From the NCBI RefSeq assembly GCF_000418325.1, contig NC_021658.1, forward strand, positions 7,206,001 to 7,270,000: a stretch of DNA of 64,000 nucleotides, given 5' to 3'. Source of the DNA: Sorangium cellulosum So0157-2 (GTDB lineage Bacteria; Myxococcota_A; Polyangia; Polyangiales; Polyangiaceae). Each line of letters opens with the position of its first letter. The stretch's first letter is position 1. Shown here piece by piece: positions 28,362-39,200 of this stretch. The position numbers and the translations under genes were made by a program. Under the pieces are notes generated by a model, which did no database searches, was not told where the DNA came from, and worked only from the letters and a program-made list of their open reading frames with translations.

Positions 28362-28379
28362 GGGCCCCCTCGCGGGCCC
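28362..28379. terminator. Possible hairpin between HtrA-like and DUF1552 genes
   Basis: Two GGGCCC blocks separated by six bases can form a 6-bp stem in the short convergent region. Weak evidence, position only. Confidence 0.3.
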
Positions 28380-28398
28380 CCGCCGGGGCGACGCGCGC

Positions 28399-29775
28399 TC
28401 AGGCGACGATCGGATCGAGGAGCCCGCCCTCGAGGCTCTCGTCGCCGAAATCGTCGAGCGGGCCGCCCTGGCCGTTCTTGCAGCCGACGGCCGCGCCGAT
28501 CGTGTTGAGCAGCTTGTTGTTCGTGACCTTGATGTCGACGAACTGGCCGGTCTTCAGGTAGCCCGCGGCGCCGCCGGCGAGGATGTACGGGACCTTCCGG
28601 TAAGAGTGGTATTTGTCGGCGTTGTCGTTGAGCCACACGGCCACGCCCTGGTCGAGGAGCGTCCCCGAGCCGAGCTTGTAGGACGAGAGCCGGTCGAGCA
28701 GGTGCTTGAAGAGCCGGGCGTGGATCCGGTCGATCTGGTGGTGCAGCTCCTGCGCGCCCTCGATCGGCGGGCCCTCGGAGCCGTCGCTGTCGATGCGGTG
28801 GGAGATCTTGTGGTAGCTCTTCTGCCGCGCGCCGTGGATCGTGTACTCGGTCCCGTCGTTGCCGTCGCCCACCTGGAGCGTCGCCGCGCGCGTCACGCCG
28901 CACGCCATCGCGAGCGCGATGATGTCCATCTGCATGCGGGCGACCGCCTCCACGTTCTCGGATCGGCCGACGTTCGGCGAGATCGCCTCCATCGCGGCGA
29001 CCTCTTCCGGCGGGAGCTCGCAGGCGAGCGACGCCTCGAGGTCGCGGATGCTGTCGAAGTGGAGCTCCAGCCGCTCGCGATCGCTCTTGCTGAGGTCCTT
29101 CCGGCCCATGAGCGCCCGCATCTCCCCGCGCACGAGGTCGTTGACGCTGGCGCGCCGCTCGGCCAGCGCCTGCTGGGCCTCGGCGCCCACGTCGGCGAGC
29201 CCGAAGAGCTTCTTGTACGCGTTGAACGGGTTGCGCTCGGCGGCGCGGAGCTGCTTCGGCCCGCGGTACGAGAGCACCTCGTTGATGTAGCCGGCCATCC
29301 TGCCGGCGTAGAGCGTCAGCGGCTCGACGCCCGCCGGGTTGAGCTCGGTCGCGATGCGGTTGTCGATCGACTCGCCCATCGCGAGCGACTCGTTGCCCGA
29401 CGGATCGTCCGACACGCGCGCCGCCGTCAGGCACTGGTTCCCGCCGCCGGAGTGGCCGCACCCGTTGCCCGGGAACGCGAACTGGACGCCGCGGACCATG
29501 ATCAGCTGGCCCGCGTAGTCCTTGAGCTCGCTGACCGCCCGGTCGCTGTCCCGCTCCAGGGACTCCTTCGACAGCGGGCCCGTCTCGCTCGGCCAGAACA
29601 TCTCGGGCTCGTCGTTCGTCGCCTGCGCCACGCCGTTCGCCTGGCGCATGAAGATCGCGAAGGGCGGCACGTCGCCCGTGCCGGCCGCCGCGCGCCGGGG
29701 CGCGAACGTCTCCAGGAACGGGAGCGCGACCGTGACGCCAAACAGGCCTCGAAGCACACGTCGTCGGGTGATCAT
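28399..29775 (-). CDS. DUF1552 domain protein, exported
   Basis: A 458-residue protein. The N-terminus MITRRRVLRGLFGVTVALPF looks like a Tat signal (RR followed by a hydrophobic run and Ala cleavage region). The mature part matches DUF1552 proteins: FMRQANGVA, GHSGGGNQCLTA, HFDSIRDLE, YHKISHRID and LLDQGVAVWLND are typical conserved blocks. These proteins are common in myxobacteria and Planctomycetes, always next to a DUF1592-type gene as here; the biochemical role is unknown. The ATG overlaps the DUF1592 stop (ATGA, 29772-29775), and GGAGG precedes it by six bases. The long open frame upstream of this ATG is a shadow of the DUF1592 gene. Confidence 0.9.
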   Translation of the reverse strand: MITRRRVLRGLFGVTVALPFLETFAPRRAAAGTGDVPPFAIFMRQANGVAQATNDEPEMFWPSETGPLSKESLERDSDRAVSELKDYAGQLIMVRGVQFAFPGNGCGHSGGGNQCLTAARVSDDPSGNESLAMGESIDNRIATELNPAGVEPLTLYAGRMAGYINEVLSYRGPKQLRAAERNPFNAYKKLFGLADVGAEAQQALAERRASVNDLVRGEMRALMGRKDLSKSDRERLELHFDSIRDLEASLACELPPEEVAAMEAISPNVGRSENVEAVARMQMDIIALAMACGVTRAATLQVGDGNDGTEYTIHGARQKSYHKISHRIDSDGSEGPPIEGAQELHHQIDRIHARLFKHLLDRLSSYKLGSGTLLDQGVAVWLNDNADKYHSYRKVPYILAGGAAGYLKTGQFVDIKVTNNKLLNTIGAAVGCKNGQGGPLDDFGDESLEGGLLDPIVA

Positions 29776-31493
29776 TGCGCCTCCGCGGGAACGCGAGCGA
29801 GGAAGGAAGGGGATGAGACGATCTGGAGAATGAGCTCCTTGGTGGAGGCGCCGCCGAGCGACGCCTCGCCGAGCTCCTTGATGGACTGCCGGTCCTCCGC
29901 GCCCGTGCTGCGGCCCTGCGCGAACTCGATCCAGCGCCGCGCGTAGCACGCGTGGGCCTCGTCGCTCTCGGCGAGGATCCGGCTGAACTCGATGGCGTCC
30001 GCGTAGCTCTTCAGGCCGCCGCCGAACCGGTAGGCGTCCGCGGCGTCGACCGGCACGCCGTTGTCGGTCGTGCGGTACTTGCCGATCGCGTCGTAATGCT
30101 CGAAGGCGAACCCGGCCGGGTTGATCCATGTCCCGTGGCACGCCTCGCCGCACGTCCCCTTGCCCGTGTGCGCCTCGACGCGCTCGCGGTTCGTCGCGTG
30201 CTCGCCCGGCGGCAGCCCCGTCGCGTCGTCCGGCGGCGGCGGCAGCGCGGCGCAGAGGATCCTGAGGTTCACGAAGACGCCGCGGTGGATCGAGTCCGGC
30301 TGCCGCGCCGTCGCCTTCGACGCGAGGAAGCCGAGGCGCGTGAGCAGCCCCGAGCGCTCCGCCTCGGCGAGCTCCACCTGCTCGAATTTGTCCGAGAACT
30401 CGCCCTCGACGCCGTAGACCGCCGCGAGGTGGTCGTTCACGAACGCGGTGCGCGAGGTGAGCAGGTCGGTGAGCCCACCCTCCTCGTCGAAGACGATGTG
30501 CTCCACGAACAGCTCCGCCTCGCGCTGCATGTCGTCCCCGATCCCGGGGACGAACTCGGGGTAGAGCGCCTGGTCCTTGTTGAGGTCGTGATAGTGCTCG
30601 TAATCGTAGAGCTGTCGGTGGAACGCGCCGACGACCTCGCGGGCGCGCGGGTCGTCGAGCATGCGCTCGGCGTAGGCGCGGACGGCCTCGGGGGTCGAGA
30701 GCTCGCCCGCCCTCGCCGCCGCGAGGAGCTCGTCGGAGGGCATCGTGTTCCAGAAGAGGTACGCGAGCTTCGTCGCGATCTCGTGCCCGCTCAGCGGGAT
30801 GAGCCCGTCCTTCGCCGGCCCGGCGCCGAGCTCGACCCGGTAGACGAAATGGGGCGACTGTAGAAACGCCTCGAGCGCCGCGCGCGCGCCCGCGGCGAAC
30901 GGATCGTCGCCCGCGGCGAGCTCCTTGCCGCGGTCGAACAGCGCGAGGTACGCGTCCCGCTCGTCGGCCGTGAGCGGCCGCCGGAACGCCCGCTCGCCGA
31001 ACCCTTCGACGAACGCCAGCGCCCGCGCCTCCGGCTCGTCCGGCAGGCCGGCGGGCACCATCCGGGCGAGCTTGCCCGGGTCAGCGGTCACCATCGCCGC
31101 GAGCTCCTCGGCGGCGCGCTGGTAATCGCTCCAGAGCCCCGGGGTCACGAGGAGCGCAGCCTCGTTGTTGTCGAACACGCCGCCGAGCGGATCGGTCGTG
31201 AACGACGCCGAGAGGCCGGGCCGCTCGTCGAGGCGCAGGAGGTCGCGCGCCGTGTTCTCCCACTGCGCGTGGCTGAGCCGCGGGAACATGCTGCGCTCGG
31301 CGACCTCGGACCGCGCCGCGCCGCCCTCCGGCGAGCCGCCCGGCGAGCCGCCCGGTGAGGCGCCGTCGCCCTCGTCCCCGTCGCCCACGAGGCCCGTACA
31401 CCCGGCGAAGAGGAGCGCCGCGGCGCAGAGCCCCGCGCCGAGCGCCCGCCGCCATCGCGCGAAGCTGGCCAATCGATAAGCCAAAGAGGTCAT
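29772..31493 (-). CDS. DUF1592/DUF1588/DUF1585-type lipoprotein
   Basis: A 573-residue lipoprotein. The signal ends at LLFAGC and a Gly/Ser/Pro linker follows. Conserved blocks in order: MFPRLSHAQWENTARDLL (DUF1587-like), FGERAFRRPLTADERDAYL (DUF1595), LAYLFWNTMPSDELL with the long DUF1592 part, CGEACHGTWINPAGFAFEHYD (DUF1588, with a C-x3-CH motif) and the C-terminal DUF1585. The CH motif could bind haem or metal but is not a classic CxxCH. The family role is unknown; extracellular polymer breakdown linked to electron transfer has been proposed for relatives. First gene of the operon with DUF1552. AGGAGA is six bases before the ATG and a sigma70-like promoter is visible upstream. Confidence 0.9.
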   Translation of the reverse strand: MTSLAYRLASFARWRRALGAGLCAAALLFAGCTGLVGDGDEGDGASPGGSPGGSPEGGAARSEVAERSMFPRLSHAQWENTARDLLRLDERPGLSASFTTDPLGGVFDNNEAALLVTPGLWSDYQRAAEELAAMVTADPGKLARMVPAGLPDEPEARALAFVEGFGERAFRRPLTADERDAYLALFDRGKELAAGDDPFAAGARAALEAFLQSPHFVYRVELGAGPAKDGLIPLSGHEIATKLAYLFWNTMPSDELLAAARAGELSTPEAVRAYAERMLDDPRAREVVGAFHRQLYDYEHYHDLNKDQALYPEFVPGIGDDMQREAELFVEHIVFDEEGGLTDLLTSRTAFVNDHLAAVYGVEGEFSDKFEQVELAEAERSGLLTRLGFLASKATARQPDSIHRGVFVNLRILCAALPPPPDDATGLPPGEHATNRERVEAHTGKGTCGEACHGTWINPAGFAFEHYDAIGKYRTTDNGVPVDAADAYRFGGGLKSYADAIEFSRILAESDEAHACYARRWIEFAQGRSTGAEDRQSIKELGEASLGGASTKELILQIVSSPSFLARVPAEAQ

Positions 31494-31522
31494 CGGATTC
31501 TCCTGATAAGCAGCTCCATCTT

Positions 31523-31551
31523 GTTATGTAGGAAGCACTCTTTACTAACAA
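31523..31551 (-). promoter_or_regulatory. Putative sigma70-like promoter of the DUF1592-DUF1552 operon
   Basis: On the minus strand TTGTTA, a 17-base spacer and CATAAC match the -35/-10 consensus at four of six positions each. They sit in the most AT-rich stretch of the neighbourhood, about 30 bases before the start codon. The leader would be short, with AGGAGA in it. Confidence 0.4.
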
Positions 31552-31876
31552 CCCCAAAAGCGCCTTGATTCGTGGGCGGAGTCCCGGAGATCGGCATGAA
31601 TACAGACAAATCCAACAGCACCAAACTTCACGCTCTCGCATGTGTGTGGTTTCCGGCGAACACCGGATACGGCAAGAGGTCTCGATGGCTCGCTGCTCCT
31701 GCCGGGTCGAGCGCGGTGTTGCCGCCGGGATGAGGCTCGCTGTCGCCGCCGAGCAGCGGTTCAGCAGGCTCTCCTCGATAAGCGTCGATAGGGGAGGCTC
31801 GAGCGAGGGAGCAGGGGTGCGGCGCCGCGGCGCGGGACGCGCGGCGTCCATCTACACGGCGCGCCGCGCGTGCGCT
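31552..31876. other. Intergenic region before the GT-C-like gene
   Basis: About 325 bases. The first 90 are AT-richer and probably belong to divergent promoters. A forward open frame runs through but has no ribosome site and an Arg/Ser-rich composition, so I do not annotate a gene here. Confidence 0.4.
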
Positions 31877-33679
31877 ATGTGGCAGCTTCGAATGGAACCG
31901 GCCCCTCCCCATCGCTTCGAGCGGTGGCTCTGCCACCCGCGCTTCTTCGGCGCCGTCTTGCTCCTCGCGCTCGCCCTGGCGGCGTTCACGGTGATCGTCG
32001 GCTTCTACAGCGATGACTACCTCCTGCTGTGCTCTCTCGCGGAGCTGATCCCCGGCTCGCCCCCCTGGTACGATCTCTACAACTTCGTCAGCGGCGACCC
32101 GCAGAAGACGCAGGCGATCATCGCCCTCACCGCGATGCCGTGGTGGACCGATCCCGAGCTCCGGCTCCACCTCGTCCGCCCCCTGACGAGCGCGCTGATC
32201 ACCCTCGAGCGCGCCGTCTTCGGCCACGCCCCGCTCGGGTACCACCTCGTCTCCATCGCGCTGTACATCGCGGTGGTCGCGGCCGCCGGCAGGCTCTTCC
32301 TGCGGGTGCTCCCGCGCGCGACCGCGGCGCTCGCGCTGCTGATCTTCGCGGCGAGCGCGAGCCACATGCAGCCGGCCGGCTGGATCTCCTGCCAGCACTT
32401 CCTGATCACGGCGCTCCCGGTGGTGCTCGGGCTCCTGGCCCATCTCCGCTACCGCGACGAGGGCTGGCGGCCCGGGCGGTACCTGGGCCCGCTCGGGCTC
32501 GGGATCGGGCTCCTCGGCGGCGAGGCGGCCCTCGGCGGGGCGGCGTACTGGGTCGCCTACCAGCTCGCCGGCCCCGTGCCGCCGGGCCGCGCGGCCGGCC
32601 TTCGCGCCCGGGCGACCGCGGCGCTCCCGGTGCTCGGCCTCCTCGTGTACTTCGCCGCCTACAAGGCGGTGGGCGGCGGCGCCGCGCACACGGGCGGTTA
32701 CGTCGACCCGCTCTCCAGCCCGCTCCGGTTCGCCGCCACGGCCGCGGAGCGCCTGCCCATCCTGCTCGCCAACGCCCTCGTGAGCGTGCCCGCCGAGCTC
32801 TCCGGCGCGTTCCCCGTGGGCCCCTTCATCGCCGCCGGCCTCGCGGCGACCGCCGGCGTCGCCCTGCTCTACCGCGCTTGCCTGCCCGCCATCCCCGAGC
32901 GCGAGCGCGCCGCCCTGCGCTGGCTCGTCCCCGGGGCGCTCCTTACGCTCATCACGACCGTCGGCAGCTTCCCGGGGTCGCGCGTCCTGATGCTGCCGAA
33001 CCTCGGGATCGCGCCGCTCCTCGCCGTCCTCATCCTGCGCGGGCTCCGCCCGGCCTCGTCGCCCGGGCGCGCGCCGTGGGCCCGCCGCGCCGGCGCGGGC
33101 TTCTTCGGCGTCGTGCACGTCGCGCTCGCGCCGCCGATGTTCCTCGTCGCCACCCTGTCGAACACGGACGCCGCGCGGAAGCTCGAGCAGGTCGCCCGCA
33201 CCGCCGAGATCGGCGCGCCGCCCCGCAAGCGCGTCTTCCTCGCCGCGTCCTCGGATCCGATGGCGTCCATCTATCCTCAGGCGGTCCTCGCCCTGGAGTC
33301 GCCCGAGGCCTTCTCGTGCTGGTCGATGCTCTCGACGGCCAAGGCGCCGCACCGCCTCACGCGCACCGGCCCGTCCTCGTTCACCCTCGCGCCCCTCGGC
33401 CGCACCATGCTGCTCGGGGCGTTCGAGACCCTCTACCGCGCGCCGTCGGCGCCGATCCCGCTGGGCTACGAGGTCCGCCAGTGCGGCGCCACGATCCGGG
33501 TCGCGGAGGTCGAGGACGGGAGGCCCTCGCGGATCGAGGTCGATCTGGGCGCGCCGCTCGAGGATCCAGGGCTCGTGCTCCTCGCGTGGCGCGACGGGGG
33601 GCTCCGCCGCATCGCGCTGCCCGCGATCGGCGAGGCGGTGGAGCTGCCGTGGTCGCCGGGGCCGATCGGGTTCTTCTGA
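31877..33679 (+). CDS. Multi-pass membrane protein, GT-C glycosyltransferase-like
   Basis: About 600 residues from the ATG at 31877, with another ATG at 31892. Around ten hydrophobic segments occupy the first 430 residues, and the final 170 form a soluble domain. After the first membrane segment comes FYSDDYLLL, an Asp-Asp pair on the first outer loop, as found in GT-C mannosyl- and arabinosyl-transferases using polyprenyl-phosphate sugars. HLVRPLTSALITLER and HMQPAGWISCQHF are further polar loops typical of such proteins in myxobacteria. The substrate is unknown and the assignment rests on topology plus the DD motif. It starts about 380 bases from the divergent DUF1592 gene. Confidence 0.72.
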   Translation: MWQLRMEPAPPHRFERWLCHPRFFGAVLLLALALAAFTVIVGFYSDDYLLLCSLAELIPGSPPWYDLYNFVSGDPQKTQAIIALTAMPWWTDPELRLHLVRPLTSALITLERAVFGHAPLGYHLVSIALYIAVVAAAGRLFLRVLPRATAALALLIFAASASHMQPAGWISCQHFLITALPVVLGLLAHLRYRDEGWRPGRYLGPLGLGIGLLGGEAALGGAAYWVAYQLAGPVPPGRAAGLRARATAALPVLGLLVYFAAYKAVGGGAAHTGGYVDPLSSPLRFAATAAERLPILLANALVSVPAELSGAFPVGPFIAAGLAATAGVALLYRACLPAIPERERAALRWLVPGALLTLITTVGSFPGSRVLMLPNLGIAPLLAVLILRGLRPASSPGRAPWARRAGAGFFGVVHVALAPPMFLVATLSNTDAARKLEQVARTAEIGAPPRKRVFLAASSDPMASIYPQAVLALESPEAFSCWSMLSTAKAPHRLTRTGPSSFTLAPLGRTMLLGAFETLYRAPSAPIPLGYEVRQCGATIRVAEVEDGRPSRIEVDLGAPLEDPGLVLLAWRDGGLRRIALPAIGEAVELPWSPGPIGFF

Positions 33680-33728
33680 GCGGGGCGCGCGCCGCGGGGC
33701 GCGGCGCCGCCGTGGTATCGTGGCGCCC

Positions 33729-35102
<1,374 letters not shown>

Positions 35103-35181
35103 GCGCTCGTCGTGCGAAGCGAGCTGCCGGGGGCTCGCGATCCGGCGGCGAGGCGCCGTCCCCGTCCCCTGCCCCCGTGCC

Positions 35182-36249
35182 CTACGGCGCCCTTCCGGTC
35201 CCCCTCTCCGCGCGTGCTACCCACTCCGGCTTGGCCGGCGGCTCGGGATGATACGCGTCATCGAGCCGGCGCAGGCCGCCGCCCTCCATGCTCCAGCACT
35301 CCAGCCCACGCAGCCAGAGCTCGTGCAGGTGCCGCTGGGCGTCCACGTCGGTGACGAACACGAAGGCGATGTTGTCGAAGGGCTCATCCGCCGGGAACCG
35401 GGCGGCCTCTCCCTGCTGGGGACCAAACTTCTGGCTCGTGCGCTTCAGGTTCTCGCGGTACGCGGCGAAGCGGGCCGGGTCGACGTGGTTGTGGAAGCGC
35501 ACGATGCAGGCATCGCGCATCTGCCGCGGCGTGACGTCGCCCCCCTCCGCGCAGATCACGCTCATCCGGCGCTGCGCGCGGTGGTAGAAGAACTTGAGCT
35601 CGCTCTTGACACGAAAGAGATGCGGCATGAAGCCGCCGACTTCCGGGTCGGCCATCCTTTGGTGGCCGGGCTTTGCCTGCGCCATCGCGGTCTTCGCGTC
35701 GACGTCTTCCTCATGGAACTGCACGAGGGTGGTGTCGGTCGCCGCGTCGCGGACGACGCGCCAGGGGCCGAAATCGAGCCAGCGGGACGACGACAGCCGC
35801 CGATGGCCGGCGCCCTTGAAGACGCACAGAGGTCCGAGCTCGTAGTGACCACCACCGAAGGCGGGAGGGACGTAGCCTTCACGGGGCTTCCCGGGCACTC
35901 TCCATGGGTGGACCGGTGCAACGGCCGCTATCTCGAAGGGGAGAGACGACATTTCCTCGAGAAACACTTCCACGCTGAGTCTTTCTGGCTGCACGATGAC
36001 CGCGACGATCTCCGGCTCGACGCTCAGCATGCGTTGGCTTCGCTGCTGGGCATCTCGCCAGTGGAAGGTGACATGGGCGTCGCCATCGTACAGGGTCTGC
36101 CACTGGGCGGGTACGGCGACCCCCCGCTTCGCCCCGACCTCGGCGTCGCTGGGCGCCTCGCCCGGCGGAGACCGGAACCATTTGTGTTGCGACAGGGCAT
36201 TCAGCAGCTGTCCGTGATCAGGCGATTCCAGGCTGACACACAGGTCCAT
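35182..36249 (-). CDS. Putative immunity protein for the DUF4157 toxin
   Basis: A 355-residue protein of unrecognised family, with no signal peptide or membrane segment. It follows the toxin gene by one base (TGATATG), so translation is coupled, which is the usual position of an immunity gene. Acidic and aromatic clusters (FHWRDAQQRSQRM, SRWLDFGPWRV, VTDVDAQRHLHELW) suggest a globular alpha/beta protein, possibly with two related halves. If the toxin tip is a nuclease, this protein would bind and block it in the producing cell. Other options are a chaperone or loading factor for the toxin. The assignment rests on gene order, not on homology. Confidence 0.6.
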   Translation of the reverse strand: MDLCVSLESPDHGQLLNALSQHKWFRSPPGEAPSDAEVGAKRGVAVPAQWQTLYDGDAHVTFHWRDAQQRSQRMLSVEPEIVAVIVQPERLSVEVFLEEMSSLPFEIAAVAPVHPWRVPGKPREGYVPPAFGGGHYELGPLCVFKGAGHRRLSSSRWLDFGPWRVVRDAATDTTLVQFHEEDVDAKTAMAQAKPGHQRMADPEVGGFMPHLFRVKSELKFFYHRAQRRMSVICAEGGDVTPRQMRDACIVRFHNHVDPARFAAYRENLKRTSQKFGPQQGEAARFPADEPFDNIAFVFVTDVDAQRHLHELWLRGLECWSMEGGGLRRLDDAYHPEPPAKPEWVARAERGTGRAP

Positions 36250-36250
36250 A

Positions 36251-39200
36251 TCACAGGCTCGCTAGGAAAGGGTCGAGGTTGGCGAGATTCGTATGGTCGA
36301 ACCGATGGATGCCCCCCTGCCAATCATAGAGCTCCACCGACAAATGGCGATACCTCCGGAGCTTTTCGTGGATCCATGGCCCGTTCAGCTTGGCCGCCCG
36401 GGGGCTCGTGAACACGTAGATCACGTCGCTCACCTGCTCGCCCCCGATCGTCGCCCCGCCACCGGGGCGTACAGCGCGCATGAAGTCCTCGAACTGCTCG
36501 CGGTCATGCGTCGAGAGCGCTCCGTCGCCGCTCTTCACCTCGCGCATCACGCCTTCGTGGACGATATCGGCCCTGCGGTCTTGGGCCATGTCCGGGAAGT
36601 CTACGTTGGCCATGGTGACCTGACGCTGCGCGTCAGGCGTGTTCCAGAACGCGTACCAGTCCTCCGTGATGTTGCCGCGATCCGAAGAATTCAGCGGCAG
36701 GGTCATATCGCGCATGCGCTGCCAGCTGGCCGCCTGGTCGAGCGACGACCCGTCCGGTCCCCGGGTCATGCGGCGCAGCACCTCCTCGCGATACCGCTTC
36801 TTCAGGGCGTGGCGCACGCTGTCCACCGTGCGGCCCCCGGGCTCGCCTATCGCCGCGATGATCTCAGCGCGCGAGGCGATCGGCGGCTCAGCGTTCTGGA
36901 GCATCTCGAAGTACGCCCGAAAGCTCGAGCGCGAATCGGCCCCCGCGAGCAGCTCGAAGGCCTGCACGTCCGTCGTGCCCTCGGCGAACAGCTCGACCGG
37001 CTCGTCGGTGGGGCGACGCACGACGCGGAAGCGGTCGGGCCCGTCCGGCACCAGGGTCATCGGCTCGACGCCCTCATCGCGGGCGCCGGGGTACCGCCGC
37101 AGGTCCCAGCCCTGGTCCGTGCGGGCATAGTAGTGGCCCGCGGGGGGATCCGGGTAGTACGGCGGGCCCGGCGGGGCTTGCGGCTGCCCGATGGAGCCGG
37201 TCCCGGGGCTGAGGTCGCCGGCGTCCACGACGCCGCGGAAGTGCTCCGCCCGCGCCTCCATCACGTCGAGCTGACTGCGCAGGATGTGCTGCGTGTCCGG
37301 GTCGAGCGTCCCCGACGCCAGCGCGGCCGCGCGGTCGTCCATGATCGGCAGGAGCTTGCGCAGCTCTTCCTGGGCCTCGAACGCCCGCGACCCCGGCGGG
37401 AACACGCGGCGGCCGGTCAGCGCGCCGAGGATGCGCTCGCGGAGCTCGGAGTAGCTGTGCAGGCGCAAGGCTTCGTCCGCGTGCGCGAGCAGGCTGGCGT
37501 CGTCGATCCCATGCGAGAGCCGGAGCGACACGCCCCCGACCGTGTCGACGCCGGCGACGGCCCCGCCGAGATCATCCGACCACGTCGTCGGGATCCCCTG
37601 CAGCCCCCGGTAGCGCCGATACGCGCCGCCGCCGCCGAGCAGCCCGCCGGTGACGGCGCCGACGCCCGCGCCCATCGCCCCGCCCCGGAGGAGCGCCATC
37701 CCCATCGAACCGAGGACGTTCCAGACCGTCTGGCGCCAGGTCTGAGCGTCTGTGGCTGTCATGGTCAGCTCTCCGGCGGCGCCCGACAGCAGGCCATCGA
37801 TCGCCGCCTCCAGGCTCGCCCCCGCTGCCGCACGGCCGACCGTCGCGAGGCCGGCGTCGGTCGCGCCGAGCGCGGCGCGGGTGACGGCAGCCGTCAGGGT
37901 CTGACCGCTGAGCCCGACCATCTCGACCGCCGCCGTGGCGAGCCTCGACGCCGCGATGGTCGTCGCCCCCTCGACCGCCCCGATGGTGAAGTCGCGCGCC
38001 CCCTCGGCGCCGAACGTCGTGTAGAAGTCGCCGGCGATGGCTTCCCGGGTCGCCACCATGGCGGTCCCGCCGCCGACGGCTCCCCACAGCGCGGCGCCGC
38101 CCCACGCGGAGATCAGCTTTGCCGCCGCAGGGGCCAGCGTCCCCTCCGAGGCGATCACGAGGACGATCCCGATCACGGTGGCCGCGATCGTCCCGGCGAT
38201 GTTCCCGACCGTCTCGACCGTCTGCTGGTAGCCCTGCAAGCTCTGGTCGAACTCCTGATTCAGCCCGACCAGCACGAGGAACTGCTCCATCGACATGGAG
38301 CCCGACTGCGCGGCGCGGTAGCGTCCTTCGAAGATCTCGTGCGCCTGGGTGGCGGTCTCGTCGCCCGTGATCGCCCAGTCGAGCCAGCCGCCCATCAGCT
38401 CGAGGCGCTCGCGCTGGCGGTGGTACATGATGTCCGCGGCGATGGCGCGGCCCTGCGCGGTACGCACCTCCTCGGGCGTCGGCGTCCCGAGGAGGTGCGT
38501 GAGCGCCGCGTCGAGCTCCTCGTCCTCGAGCTCGCTGTCCAGGCGCGCCCGCATGTCACGGTAGCTCTGCAGCGCCGCTCGGCCCGCGTCGGTGTCGGGC
38601 TCGATGCCCTCGCGCTCGATCCAGTAGCCGAAGCGGTAGGTCTGCCGCTCGGCATCGGAGATGGATCTCAGGGCCTCGTTGACCAGATCCTCGTCCGTCC
38701 CGTCGCCGGTCATGGCGACGTCGAAGGTCGCCTCCAGCGGCAACCGGCCGGTCCGCAACACCTCCTGGAAGAGCGCGGTCTCGCCCTCGTTCAACCCGGG
38801 TCGGAGCAGGATGTTGTAGTAGATCGGCGGCGTCTCGCGCGTCAGCCGCTCCCGCTCCTCCGCGCTCATCCGGGCCGCGATGCGCAGGATGCCCAGCTCG
38901 TCGGTGTCGAAGCGATCGTAGGCGCGCTCGAGCTCCCGCAGGGCGACCCGGTACGAGTCGCCGCCCACGTAATCGTCGGCCATGGCGCGCTCGTCGTCGT
39001 CGAGCGCGCCCCAGACGCCGGCCAGATCGGGATCGTCGCGCAGGCGGCGCCGCAGCTCCGCGTTGGCTTCTCGCTGGAGGCGGCGCTGCTCGTCGGCGCT
39101 CAGCGCGGAGAGCGGCCTGCCGTCCGGCGGCGTCACGGGCGCCTGCAGGTCTCGCAGCGTATCGAAGATGGCGTCCTCGTCGTCGTTGAAGGTGCCGAGG

